From NCBI RefSeq assembly GCF_007713685.1, contig NZ_VMRJ01000001.1:372001-436000 (forward strand): 64,000 bases of DNA. Reading direction: 5' to 3'. Shown here piece after piece: positions 1 to 8,684 of this stretch; position 1 is the first letter of the stretch, and the number at the start of each line of letters is the position of its first letter. This DNA is from Hymenobacter setariae. Lineage in GTDB: Bacteria > Bacteroidota > Bacteroidia > Cytophagales > Hymenobacteraceae. The notes below the pieces were generated by a model. It was given only the letters and a program-made list of their open reading frames with translations. It ran no database searches and had not been told where the DNA came from. Both the position numbers and the translations under genes were made by a program.

Positions 1-283
1 TGTATGTGAACAGTATTTTTCTTGTGCTATCTTGCACAAAATACTGCCTGCTCTATTATTTAATTATCCTAGGTCATTATTAGCTCTTTTTTGCATTTAA
101 GTAACATTAGCAAACTTCCTTGTATAGGCATACTTGAATTTCCCATATCTTCATCCTGTTAATAGCTCAACAATACTTAGTAGATAGGTTTCCCTTCGCT
201 CTTGCCCAGCCCCGCCTCTATCCCGCAGGTAGTCGTGAGGCTAGGTTTCTATCCTTCCCTTTTAGCCCTTCCTAACCGCAGCT
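1..283. other. AT-rich leader upstream of the polysaccharide operon
   Basis: No supportable coding region. The first 180 bases are clearly more AT-rich than the rest of the window and stop being so about 100 bases before the first glycosyltransferase. This suggests a promoter or island edge, but no perfect TAnnTTTG box is present; a 7 of 8 match (TATTTTTC) lies near position 14. The short frame around 202-474 is a shadow of the glycosyltransferase gene. Confidence 0.4.
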
Positions 284-1285
284 ATGGAGCCTTCCTTTAC
301 GCGTATTCCCTCCATCCCACCCGCTATAGCTCCCCTAACGCTGCTCGATCAACGCCCCCAGTGGTCGGTCATGATACCCACCTACAACTGTACTACCTAC
401 TTGCGGGAAGCGCTGCTGAGCGTATTGGCTCAGGATATGGGCGAGGACCGGATGCAGATAGAAGTAGTGGATGATGCGAGCACCGACGGCGATGTGGCCG
501 CCCTAGTGGCGGAACTAGGCCAGGGGCGCGTGCAGTATTACCAGCAACCTGTCAACGTGGGCAGCCTGCGCAACTTTGAAACTTGCATCAACCGGGCGCG
601 GGGCTACTACGTGCACCTGCTGCACGGCGACGACCGGGTGGTGGACGGCTTCTACACCAAGATGACGCAGCTCTTCGAGCAGCATCCGCAGGCCGGGGCA
701 GCTTTCAGCCGCTACGCCTCCATCAATGAGACGGGCCAGCGTATTTACGTGCCCGCACCCGTCGATAGCGAGGGCATCTTGCCCAACTGGCTGGTGCGCA
801 TTGCCGAGCGCCAGCAAATCCAGTACGCCGCCATTGCGGTGCGGCGCGAGGTTTACGAGCACCTAGGTAGCTTTTACGGCACCAACTATGGGGAGGACTG
901 GGAAATGTGGGTGCGCATTGCCCGCTACTACCCCGTGGCCTACGCACCCGAAGTACTGGCCGAGTACCGGGGCCATACCTCGTCTATCTCCTCCGCCAAA
1001 GCGCGGCAGGGCCGCATCATTCAAGACCTGCTGCTGGTAATGGAGGCCATTCAGCAGCACCTTCCCGAAAAGGACAAGAAGTTGGTCGCCACTCTTTCAC
1101 GCAAGTTTTATGCTACCCTGGGCATCGGGGTAGCCTACCAGGTATTGCGCGAAACGCAGGACTGGCCCTCAGCGCAGCACCACATCAAGCAGGCCCTCGT
1201 CATGAGTAGGCACCCGTCGGTGTATTACCACCTGTTTAAGTTTCACATCAAGCAGCTGCTGCACAAGCTTAGCCTTTATTCATAG
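284..1285 (+). CDS. Family 2 glycosyltransferase (copy 1 of a tandem pair)
   Basis: GT-A fold glycosyltransferase of family GT2, expected to move a sugar from a nucleotide donor to a growing surface glycan at the cytoplasmic face of the inner membrane. The domain starts near residue 28 with WSVMIPTYNC. The nucleotide-binding VVDDAST lies near residue 62, the metal-binding LHGDDR near residue 116, and a GEDWEMW motif with the likely catalytic acidic residues near residue 204. There is no signal peptide or membrane helix. The chain is 333 residues. It is followed after 118 bases by a close paralogue, and both share an N-terminal RIPSxPP leader before the catalytic domain. The ATG follows a stop-rich region and leaves the full domain intact. 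Sugar specificity cannot be read from sequence. Confidence 0.9.
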   Translation: MEPSFTRIPSIPPAIAPLTLLDQRPQWSVMIPTYNCTTYLREALLSVLAQDMGEDRMQIEVVDDASTDGDVAALVAELGQGRVQYYQQPVNVGSLRNFETCINRARGYYVHLLHGDDRVVDGFYTKMTQLFEQHPQAGAAFSRYASINETGQRIYVPAPVDSEGILPNWLVRIAERQQIQYAAIAVRREVYEHLGSFYGTNYGEDWEMWVRIARYYPVAYAPEVLAEYRGHTSSISSAKARQGRIIQDLLLVMEAIQQHLPEKDKKLVATLSRKFYATLGIGVAYQVLRETQDWPSAQHHIKQALVMSRHPSVYYHLFKFHIKQLLHKLSLYS

Positions 1286-1403
1286 GGCTTCCAAAATCTT
1301 ATTAGCCGATTGAAGTAGTGACTAGCCGCTTGCGCTTGCCCGCAGACAATCACGACTAGCTTCCTAAGCCGCTACTCCTTCGTTATCCAATACATCACTC
1401 GTA

Positions 1404-2465
1404 ATGCCTGCCCCCGACCAACCGACCTTAGAGCGAATACCAAGTACGCCACCCGTGATTCTGCCGGTCGCTGGTCATCTACACCGGCCGCAGTGGTCAG
1501 TGATGATACCTGCTTACAACTGCCTTGGGTACCTAGGCGAAACGCTGGCCAGTGTTTTGGCCCAAGACCCGGGGCCCGCGCACATGCAGATAATGGTGGT
1601 AGATGACTGCAGTACCGATGGCGACGTAGCTGCCCTCGTGCAGACTATCGGAAAAGGCCGAGTTGACTATTACCGGCAAGCTACCAACGTAGGCAGCCTG
1701 CGTAATTTCGAAACCTGCCTCAATCGCTCGGTAGGACACTGGGTGCACATTCTGCACGGTGATGACAGAGTAGCCGTGGGCTTTTATGCCGAAATAGAAT
1801 CGCTTTTTCGTGACCATCCGGAAGCTGGCGCCGCGTTTACAAACACGACTAATCTCACGATGGGAGCGACCGGCGAAAAGCTCATGGACCGCCCTCCTCT
1901 CGTGCCAGAGCGCGGTATTATAAAAGACTTTCTGTTTCGAATAGCTGAAGGGCAGAAGCTAGAAACCCCGAGTATAGTAGTCAAAAGAAGTGTTTATGAG
2001 CAGCTAGGCGGCTTTTTCGCGGTGCATTATGGGGAGGACTGGGAGATGTGGGTGCGTATTGCTGCGCGCTATCCTATCGCCTACTCACCTAGGTGCCTAG
2101 CGCAGTATCGGTATCTAAACAGCACCAGTATCTCAACTCGCTATATTAAGGAGGGCCAGAATATCCGGGACATAACGAAGGTTATCAATATCATTCAACA
2201 ATACCTGCCCAGCGAGCACCGAAAAGAGCTGAAAAAGCAGGCCTTGCGCCATTATGCCGGGTATTGCATGCTGCTAGCCGATTCTCTTTACTATACCGAT
2301 AGTCAAGCTTGCGACGCTCAAAGGAAAGGGGCCATCGGCATGAGTAAACATCCTGCCGTCATCTACTTGGCATTCAAACTATATACCAAGCATTTGATTC
2401 AATACAAAGAAATTAAACGCTTTCTCAAAAAGGATTCAGGCCTAAACACTACCCAGCCTAAGTGA
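1404..2465 (+). CDS. Family 2 glycosyltransferase (copy 2 of a tandem pair)
   Basis: GT2 glycosyltransferase of 353 residues, clearly a duplicate of the preceding gene: the leader (ERIPSTPP), the GT-A start (WSVMIPAYNC), VVDDCST near residue 66, LHGDDR near residue 118 and GEDWEMWVRIA near residue 210 align motif for motif. The C-terminal 80 residues are more diverged and rich in lysine. Base composition drops toward AT in the last 300 bases, unlike copy 1. It sits 46 bases before the exporter permease on the same strand, so it most likely adds a residue to the glycan exported by that transporter. Divergence outside the motifs suggests different acceptor or donor use (inference). Confidence 0.9.
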   Translation: MPAPDQPTLERIPSTPPVILPVAGHLHRPQWSVMIPAYNCLGYLGETLASVLAQDPGPAHMQIMVVDDCSTDGDVAALVQTIGKGRVDYYRQATNVGSLRNFETCLNRSVGHWVHILHGDDRVAVGFYAEIESLFRDHPEAGAAFTNTTNLTMGATGEKLMDRPPLVPERGIIKDFLFRIAEGQKLETPSIVVKRSVYEQLGGFFAVHYGEDWEMWVRIAARYPIAYSPRCLAQYRYLNSTSISTRYIKEGQNIRDITKVINIIQQYLPSEHRKELKKQALRHYAGYCMLLADSLYYTDSQACDAQRKGAIGMSKHPAVIYLAFKLYTKHLIQYKEIKRFLKKDSGLNTTQPK

Positions 2466-2511
2466 AGGCACTAGTAGCTACGCAGCCTTCGCCACTAATT
2501 ATTCTTTCTGC

Positions 2512-3369
2512 ATGACAACAGGTACTGACACTAAATGGGACTGGGAAATAAAGGAAAAAACCAGCTGGCTGGGGTCTAGCCCAGCCGAGTTTTGGTCCTA
2601 TCGACACCTATTAGTCGGGTTAGTGAGGCGCGACTTTTTGATGGGCTACCAGCAAACGGTACTTGGGCCCCTTTGGGTACTGCTTCAACCCATTCTGACC
2701 CTCATTACCTACGTATTGGTATTTGGGAAAGTCATTGGCATTTCGACCGGCACTGTGCCTCCCGTGCTGTTTTATCTAGCGGGCATTGTGCTGTGGACCT
2801 TATTCAACGATGGCTTTACGGGCACTTCGGCCACATTTAGCGAAAACGCCCACATTTTTAGCAAGGTCTACTTCCCTAGGTTGCTTATGCCAGTGGCCCG
2901 GCTTGTAGGCTACCTTATCAGCTTTGGTATTCAGTTTGGCTTTTTAGTCTTAGTACTGGCTTACTACTGGCTGTTCACGTCTTGGCGAGCGCCTTCTGCC
3001 TTTGGGCTGCCGCTTGCGCTCTTGGTTATTCTACTAATTAGCATTCAGAGCCTTGGCCTAGGGCTGTTATTTTCGGTGCTCACGGGAAAGTACCGGGACA
3101 TTCGTTTTTTTGTGGGTCTGGGCACGCGGCTGCTACTATTCCTGACCCCCGTTTTTTACCCAGTGCAGCACGTAGCGCCCAAGTCGCGGTGGCTACTCGA
3201 ATTGAATCCGCTAACGCCTTTGTTCGAGCTCTTCAGGTGGAGCCTGCTGGGGCAGGGCATTGTGACACCTGGGCAGGTGCTCTACAGCGTCAGCTTCACG
3301 CTGGGTCTCTTTTTACTTGCGCTACTGACCTTTAACAAGCAGGGCGACAAACTCATGGATGTAGTCTAA
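2512..3369 (+). CDS. Polysaccharide ABC exporter permease, Wzm/TagG type
   Basis: Inner-membrane permease of the ABC-2 family that exports undecaprenyl-linked polysaccharide (O-antigen, teichoic acid or capsule types). The 285-residue chain has a cytoplasmic N-terminus with the typical VRRDFLMGYQQTVLGPLWVLLQP amphipathic entry, followed by about six hydrophobic helices (around residues 62-85, 92-112, 140-165, 170-195, 205-225, 250-275). The family signature NPLTPLFELFRW is present near residue 234. The ATPase partner starts 5 bases after this stop, so the two are translationally linked. The context with glycosyltransferases on both sides fits an ABC-dependent O-antigen-like pathway. Confidence 0.9.
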   Translation: MTTGTDTKWDWEIKEKTSWLGSSPAEFWSYRHLLVGLVRRDFLMGYQQTVLGPLWVLLQPILTLITYVLVFGKVIGISTGTVPPVLFYLAGIVLWTLFNDGFTGTSATFSENAHIFSKVYFPRLLMPVARLVGYLISFGIQFGFLVLVLAYYWLFTSWRAPSAFGLPLALLVILLISIQSLGLGLLFSVLTGKYRDIRFFVGLGTRLLLFLTPVFYPVQHVAPKSRWLLELNPLTPLFELFRWSLLGQGIVTPGQVLYSVSFTLGLFLLALLTFNKQGDKLMDVV

Positions 3370-3374
3370 CGTGC

Positions 3375-4646
3375 ATGTCGGATATCGCTATTCAAATCGA
3401 AAACTTATCCAAGCTGTACCGGCTTGGCACCATAGGCACAGGCTCCCTGCGCCAGGATATGCAGCGCTGGTGGACTACCTCGGTACGCAAAAAGGCCGAC
3501 CCTTATTTTCAGGTAGAATCGGCTAAGTATCCTCGCCAAAGCCTGTGGGCCCTGCAAGATGTCAGCTTTGAAGTAAAGCAGGGCGAAGTGTGGGGGCTGG
3601 TTGGTAATAACGGAGCAGGTAAATCTACACTACTCAAAATCGTTTCGCGCATCGTTCGCCCTACCCAAGGGGTGGTGCGCGGGCGGGGCCGCATTAGCAG
3701 CCTGCTAGAGGTAGGCACTGGATTTCAGCCCGAGCTCACGGGGCGCGAAAACGTGTTTTTGAGCGGCTACATCCTAGGCATGAGCAAGCCCGAAATTCGG
3801 GCGCGCTTCGACGAGATAGTTGCTTTTTCCGGCATCGAAAAATTCCTCGACACACCCGTAAAGCGCTATTCTTCGGGCATGTACGTGCGCCTTGCGTTTG
3901 CTGTGGCAGCTCACCTCGAGCCCGACATTCTCATTCTTGATGAAGTGCTAGCCGTGGGCGATGCCGAATTTCAAAAGAAGTGCCTAGGCAAAATGCGGGA
4001 GGTTTCGCAGAATACTGGCCGCACCATTCTCTTTGTAAGCCACAGCATGCAAGCTGTCACCAACTTGTGTAACAAAGGCCTATGGCTACAGCAAGGCAAG
4101 GTAAGAGCCCTAGGAGAAGTATCGCAGGTTGTCAATCAGTACCTGGCCGACACGCAGCAATCCAATCTATCTCAAAGCTGGTCTACCCCCGAAACCGCGC
4201 CCGGCAATGACTTCATTCGCTTCAAGCGCGTGCAGATTATTCCGCAACAGATTAGTTCCGACGCGCCGCTTGATATTCGGGTGCCGCTTACGGTAAAATT
4301 CGAGTTCTGGAACCAGCTGGATGATACCCTGCTCAGCACCAATCTTGTGCTGTTCTCGAACGGGGGCGAGTGCATTTTCGATGTTCCTTCTGCCGCTGTC
4401 GTTTGTCAGCAAGGCGTAGTTGCCGGTGAATGCACCATTCCGGGCAATTTTCTCAATGATGGAGCCTACTACATTTCCTTGTTTGTGGTCAAGGATACTA
4501 CTACGGCACTCTATGACTTTGAAAACTGCCTGTCCTTCGAGCTAGAAGACTACCGGGGCGACATCAAGTGGTATGGCAAGTGGTGGGGAGCGGTACGCCC
4601 GCTATTGCCTTTTTCTCTTACCCAAACCGAATCGGTGCTGTCCTAA
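3375..4646 (+). CDS. Polysaccharide ABC exporter ATPase, Wzt type with C-terminal glycan-binding domain
   Basis: ATPase subunit that powers the preceding permease. Walker A (GNNGAGKST) lies near residue 78, the signature YSSGMYVRLA near residue 165 and Walker B (ILILDEVLA) near residue 186, followed by the switch histidine in VSHSM. At 423 residues it is about 170 longer than a bare ATPase. Residues 275-415 form a beta-rich extension like the Wzt C-terminal domain, which in E. coli O9a reads the modified end of the O-antigen before export. A methyltransferase-bearing enzyme in the same operon could supply such a terminal mark (inference). The stop lies 8 bases before the next start. Confidence 0.9.
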   Translation: MSDIAIQIENLSKLYRLGTIGTGSLRQDMQRWWTTSVRKKADPYFQVESAKYPRQSLWALQDVSFEVKQGEVWGLVGNNGAGKSTLLKIVSRIVRPTQGVVRGRGRISSLLEVGTGFQPELTGRENVFLSGYILGMSKPEIRARFDEIVAFSGIEKFLDTPVKRYSSGMYVRLAFAVAAHLEPDILILDEVLAVGDAEFQKKCLGKMREVSQNTGRTILFVSHSMQAVTNLCNKGLWLQQGKVRALGEVSQVVNQYLADTQQSNLSQSWSTPETAPGNDFIRFKRVQIIPQQISSDAPLDIRVPLTVKFEFWNQLDDTLLSTNLVLFSNGGECIFDVPSAAVVCQQGVVAGECTIPGNFLNDGAYYISLFVVKDTTTALYDFENCLSFELEDYRGDIKWYGKWWGAVRPLLPFSLTQTESVLS

Positions 4647-4654
4647 GCAAGGTT

Positions 4655-5932
4655 ATGCCTTCATCTACCCCTCCTTATACCATTACCCACGTCAAGCTGG
4701 ATAGTACCCCCACGATGCCCCAGCTTGCGCCGCCGGGCCTAGGAAACTATGTCGTATTCTGGTGGAAGGAAATTGCTTTAGGGCAGGTGTTCTTTGAGTC
4801 AACTCAGCTCATCACCGAGTCCGTTTATTACGATGCCTTCGCGGCGGCTATTGCCCCGGCAGTGCAGCAGTATGCCAGCCGACATGAGGCACGCCAGGCG
4901 CCTTGGCAGGCGTGGCTAGCCGCACGCGATATGGACCACCTAGGGCAGTGGCTAGACTCTATTTTGAGTACGTCGCTACCGCTGAGCATTCCCTCCCAGG
5001 TTGCCATTTCGGTTATCATCTGCACGCGCAACCGAGCTCCTCAGCTCCGCAGGTGCTTGCAGCAGCTTCGGGCGCTGGCTTGCGTGCCCGCCGAGGTAGT
5101 GGTAGTAGATAATGCCCCGACCGATACGAGCACGCGCGATGTGTGCCAGGAGTTTGCAGAGGTCGTGTATGTGAAAGAGCCCCGGGCCGGCCTAGACTTT
5201 GCGCGCAACAGTGGGGTAGCTGCCACGCGCTACCCGCTTATCGCTTTTGTAGATGATGATGTGGTGGTACATCCCTGGCTCATGTACCGCGTTTGGGAAA
5301 CCTTCCAGGACCCTACCGTGGCGGCCATGACGGGGCTAGTTATCGCCCTCGAGCTACAAGCCGAAGCTCAGATTCTCTTCGAACGTCACTGGAGCTTCAA
5401 CCGGGGCTACGTGGCCACGCGCTACGACCTGGCCTATGTGCAAGCAGCCGTAAACCAAGCCCCGGCCGTGTGGGAAATTGGGGCGGGCGCTAATATGGCC
5501 TTCCGAAAGTCAGTTTTTGAGGAGGTAGGGTATTTTGATGAGCTATTGGGGGCCGGCGCGGCCGGCTGCAGCGACGATTCGGAAATGTGGTACCGCATCT
5601 TGCTAAGTGGGCATGCTATACAGTACAACCCAGAAGCCATTGTGTACCACGAACATCGCAAAGACTTAGCTTCCTTAAAAAGCCAACTTTTCTACTATAT
5701 GCGCGGGCACGTGGTGGCTGTCCTCTTGCAGCAAGCCCAGCAACCGCAGACAGGATACGCCCACTACCTGTACACCAAACTGGCTTCCTATTATATCGAG
5801 TTAGTACAGAATAACTTCCCGTATTACCGGGGGCGAGCGCGTACCGTGTGGGTAGAAATAAAGGGAGCGGTATCGGGGGTAGCGTTTTACTACCGGCATC
5901 GCAAGCGCTCACATACTTCCTTGCGGTCCTAG
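4655..5932 (+). CDS. Family 2 glycosyltransferase with N-terminal extension
   Basis: Glycosyltransferase of 425 residues. The GT-A domain occupies about residues 115-340: VISVIICTRNR start, VVVDNAPTD, and a metal-binding AFVDDDVVVH near residue 198, followed by GAGANMAFRK and an acceptor-side EMWYR motif near residue 310. Residues 1-114 form an extra module without a recognised motif. An upstream in-frame ATG at 4568 would overlap the exporter ATPase by 79 bases; the ATG at 4655, 8 bases after that stop, is preferred because it fits the operon spacing. It likely adds one sugar to the same glycan. Confidence 0.85.
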   Translation: MPSSTPPYTITHVKLDSTPTMPQLAPPGLGNYVVFWWKEIALGQVFFESTQLITESVYYDAFAAAIAPAVQQYASRHEARQAPWQAWLAARDMDHLGQWLDSILSTSLPLSIPSQVAISVIICTRNRAPQLRRCLQQLRALACVPAEVVVVDNAPTDTSTRDVCQEFAEVVYVKEPRAGLDFARNSGVAATRYPLIAFVDDDVVVHPWLMYRVWETFQDPTVAAMTGLVIALELQAEAQILFERHWSFNRGYVATRYDLAYVQAAVNQAPAVWEIGAGANMAFRKSVFEEVGYFDELLGAGAAGCSDDSEMWYRILLSGHAIQYNPEAIVYHEHRKDLASLKSQLFYYMRGHVVAVLLQQAQQPQTGYAHYLYTKLASYYIELVQNNFPYYRGRARTVWVEIKGAVSGVAFYYRHRKRSHTSLRS

Positions 5933-5934
5933 CT

Positions 5935-7605
5935 ATGCAGCACGCTTTACCCTCAGCAGAATACCCATTGGTTTCTGTCATTATCCCGTGTTATAACTAT
6001 GGGCATTTCCTAGCAGAAGCTATTGAGAGCGTTCGCCAACAAACCTACCCTGCGAAGGAAATACTAGTTATAGATGATGGCTCTATCGATAATACCAAAG
6101 AGGTAGCGGCGCGCTATGCCGATGTCATCTACATTCACCAAAAGAACCAAGGGCTGTCGGCTGCCCGCAATACGGGTACTCGACATAGCCGCGGCAGCTA
6201 CTTGGTTTTTTTAGACGCCGACGACTGGCTGTTGCCCGATGCCTTGGCTATCAATGCTCGCTACTTGCAACAGCATTCGCAGGTGGCCTTTGTGGCAGGG
6301 GCGCATACCTGCGTGTATACTAATGGGGACGAGCCAACGCTGAAAAACGCTATCATTGCTGATAATCCGTACCTTACGTTGCTCAGCAGAGGCAATTTCA
6401 TTGCCATGATTGCGGCCGTTATGTTTACCCGGTGGTCGCTGCAGAAAGCTGCGTATGATAGCTCACTGGTAAACTGCGAAGATTATGACATTTACCTGCA
6501 AATAACCCGGCACCACCCTATCATCCAGCACAACAGCCAGTTGGCAGCGTACCGCATCCACGCCACCGCCATGTCTGCGGATGCCTCGCCAATGCTGCAA
6601 GGGGCGCTAAAAGTGCTGAACCGGCAACGAGCAAACCTACGGGAGCCTGCTGAAATAGAAGCGTATCACCGGGGCGTGCTCTTCTGGACTAGCTATTACA
6701 CCGGAGGAAACGATTTCAGGTTCACGCCGGGCCAGATGCCGAGCTTCTTAGAAACAATTGCTTTTTTCAGAGAACACGCCCCCCACCGAGTAGTACCCTA
6801 TGCACTGCTGCACGCCCCGTACGCGCGCTTACGCCGGATGCAAGACCAACAAGTACGCATGGCAAAAACACTAAAAAGCCGTCTTGCGGCTGCTGGCCGG
6901 CGGTGGCTGCGCCCCTCAACCCAAGCAAATGGGTTACCAGCCATCGGCCAAGTCACGGCGGGCGATTTTGAGCGCTTAACTCCCTTTAATACCAATTTTG
7001 GATATGAGCGGGGCGGGCCCATAGACCGCTACTACATCGAAGGCTTTCTGCATAAGGAGGCGGCCAGCATCAAGGGCCGGGTGCTGGAGATTGGCGATAA
7101 TGCTTATACGCTGCAGTTTGGCGGAGCGCAGGTTAGCCAAAGTGACATTTTGCATATCGACGATAATAACCCACAGGCTACGTTTGTGGGTGACCTAAGC
7201 GACGCCCCGCATCTGCCTGACAACACCTTCGATTGCCTCATCTTAACACAAACCTTGCAGTTTATCTATGACTTTAGAGGCGCGCTGCACACCTGCTACC
7301 GTATTCTGAAGCCCGGAGGCACGCTCTTGCTCACTGTGCCGGGCATCACGCCGCTTGACCAGGGCGAATGGCGCGATATCTGGTATTGGTCGTTCACCGA
7401 TAAGGCCCTGCAGCGCTTGGGGGCCGATACTTTTCCGGGGGGCAGTAGCTTTGAAATCTCCTCGTTTGGCAATGTGCGCGTGGCCACAGCCTACCTCTAC
7501 GGCATGGGCCTACCCGAAGTAGACCAAGCAAGCCTCGATTACTATGACCCGCAGTTTCAAGTAATTAATGCGGTAAAAGCGGTGAAGCATGCGGGGGTTG
7601 CTTAG
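5935..7605 (+). CDS. Bifunctional family 2 glycosyltransferase / SAM-dependent methyltransferase
   Basis: A 556-residue fusion. Residues 10-230 are a GT2 glycosyltransferase (VSVIIPCYNYGHF, VIDDGSIDNT, metal-binding FLDADDW, and NCEDYDIYLQ). Residues about 370-545 are a class I methyltransferase of the Methyltransf_11 type: SAM-binding VLEIGD near residue 384, an acidic residue in LHIDDNN, DNTFDCLIL and LKPGGTLLLTVPG. A linker of about 100 residues joins them. The start chosen is the ATG two bases after the previous stop; an in-frame ATG 87 bases upstream lies inside that gene. The natural reading is addition of a sugar followed by methylation of the glycan, perhaps to cap it. The next gene overlaps by 17 bases. 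Confidence 0.85.
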   Translation: MQHALPSAEYPLVSVIIPCYNYGHFLAEAIESVRQQTYPAKEILVIDDGSIDNTKEVAARYADVIYIHQKNQGLSAARNTGTRHSRGSYLVFLDADDWLLPDALAINARYLQQHSQVAFVAGAHTCVYTNGDEPTLKNAIIADNPYLTLLSRGNFIAMIAAVMFTRWSLQKAAYDSSLVNCEDYDIYLQITRHHPIIQHNSQLAAYRIHATAMSADASPMLQGALKVLNRQRANLREPAEIEAYHRGVLFWTSYYTGGNDFRFTPGQMPSFLETIAFFREHAPHRVVPYALLHAPYARLRRMQDQQVRMAKTLKSRLAAAGRRWLRPSTQANGLPAIGQVTAGDFERLTPFNTNFGYERGGPIDRYYIEGFLHKEAASIKGRVLEIGDNAYTLQFGGAQVSQSDILHIDDNNPQATFVGDLSDAPHLPDNTFDCLILTQTLQFIYDFRGALHTCYRILKPGGTLLLTVPGITPLDQGEWRDIWYWSFTDKALQRLGADTFPGGSSFEISSFGNVRVATAYLYGMGLPEVDQASLDYYDPQFQVINAVKAVKHAGVA

Positions 7606-8617
7606 GAAGTATGCGCACCTCGCCCGGCAGTATAAACAGCCCAAAGCCGCGGTACTAATGTATCACCAGGTAGCGGAGCCTGCTACCGACATCTGGGACT
7701 TGGCCGTATCGCCGGCTCACTTTGAGCAGCAGCTACGGGTCTTGAAACAAACAGGCCAGGTTGTTTCGACTACTGAGCTAAGCGAGCGCTTGCACCTAGG
7801 TACCTTAAAGAGGCGAAGCATCGCCATCACCTTTGATGATGGCTACCTAGACAATTATCTGCAAGCCAGCCCCTTGCTTACGCGCTACCAGTTGCCGGCC
7901 ACGTTTTTCGTTGTATCTGAAAATGTGGGGCTGAACCAGGAGTTTTGGTGGGACGAATTAGCTGGCATCTTCTTAGAATCCGAGTACTTGCCGCCGAGCC
8001 TTGCCTTAATTTTGCCTGGGGGCGACCACCTAGGGGCCGACTTACGGCCTGAGCAGCACCTGACGCCCGCACTGCGGCAGCAGCACCAGCAGTGGCGGGC
8101 CATCGAGCAAGCGCCCCCTACCCTGCGGGCAGCGCTGTTTTATAGACTATGGCAGCAGCTGCGGCCCCTGCCCGCACCGGCTCAGCAAGCGTGCCTTCAG
8201 CAGCTGCGTACCTGGGCGAGCTGGCCGCCAGGGGCCAGGCCTATTTATCGCACCATCTCGCCTGACCAGCTGCATGAGCTGCACAGCAGCCCACTGGTTA
8301 CTATCGGGGCGCACACGGCTACGCACCCGGCACTAGCCAGCCACCCAGCAGCCTTGCAGCAGCACGAGGTAGCGACGGGGCGCCAGGCGCTGCACCAAGC
8401 ACTCGGCGAACAGCCGATGCTACTGGCTTACCCCTACGGAAGTTACAACCGCGACACTACCGCAATAGCTGCTCAGCTTGGGTTTAAGGCTGCCTTCACC
8501 ACCGATGCACAGCTAATAACTGCGGCCTCACCTCCCCACAAGTTGGGCCGCTTTCAAGTTAATAATTGGAACGGCGACGAGTTTAAACGACGGCTGACTC
8601 ACTGGTTCAATCACTAA
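7589..8617 (+). CDS. Polysaccharide deacetylase, NodB homology domain (CE4)
   Basis: Carbohydrate esterase family 4 enzyme of 342 residues that would remove N- or O-acetyl groups from a glycan. The catalytic base and first metal ligand sit in TFDDGYLDN near residue 82. The HxxxH-type metal site is in IGAHTATHP near residue 233, followed by LAYPYGSYN. No signal peptide or membrane helix is evident, so it may act on the lipid-linked intermediate in the cytoplasm or leave by an unseen route. It overlaps the fusion gene by 17 bases and closes the operon before a strong terminator. A separate deacetylase lipoprotein at 11.2 kb is only distantly similar. Confidence 0.85.
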   Translation: MRGLLRKYAHLARQYKQPKAAVLMYHQVAEPATDIWDLAVSPAHFEQQLRVLKQTGQVVSTTELSERLHLGTLKRRSIAITFDDGYLDNYLQASPLLTRYQLPATFFVVSENVGLNQEFWWDELAGIFLESEYLPPSLALILPGGDHLGADLRPEQHLTPALRQQHQQWRAIEQAPPTLRAALFYRLWQQLRPLPAPAQQACLQQLRTWASWPPGARPIYRTISPDQLHELHSSPLVTIGAHTATHPALASHPAALQQHEVATGRQALHQALGEQPMLLAYPYGSYNRDTTAIAAQLGFKAAFTTDAQLITAASPPHKLGRFQVNNWNGDEFKRRLTHWFNH

Positions 8618-8625
8618 GGCACCTA

Positions 8626-8669
8626 AGAAAGAGGCCCCGCCGAACTAAGTTCAGCGGGGCCTCTTTCTT
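8626..8669. terminator. Bidirectional rho-independent terminator
   Basis: A perfect 15- to 16-base stem (8626-8640 with 8654-8669) around a 13-base loop, with A-rich and T-rich flanks on both sides. It separates the convergent deacetylase and M28 peptidase genes and can serve both. Confidence 0.9.
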
Positions 8670-8684
8670 CATTTTCCTAGCTGC

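Noticed and set aside
4568..4654. Upstream extension of the third glycosyltransferase
   Set aside because: Overlaps the exporter ATPase by 79 bases; the ATG at 4655 fits operon spacing and the domain.
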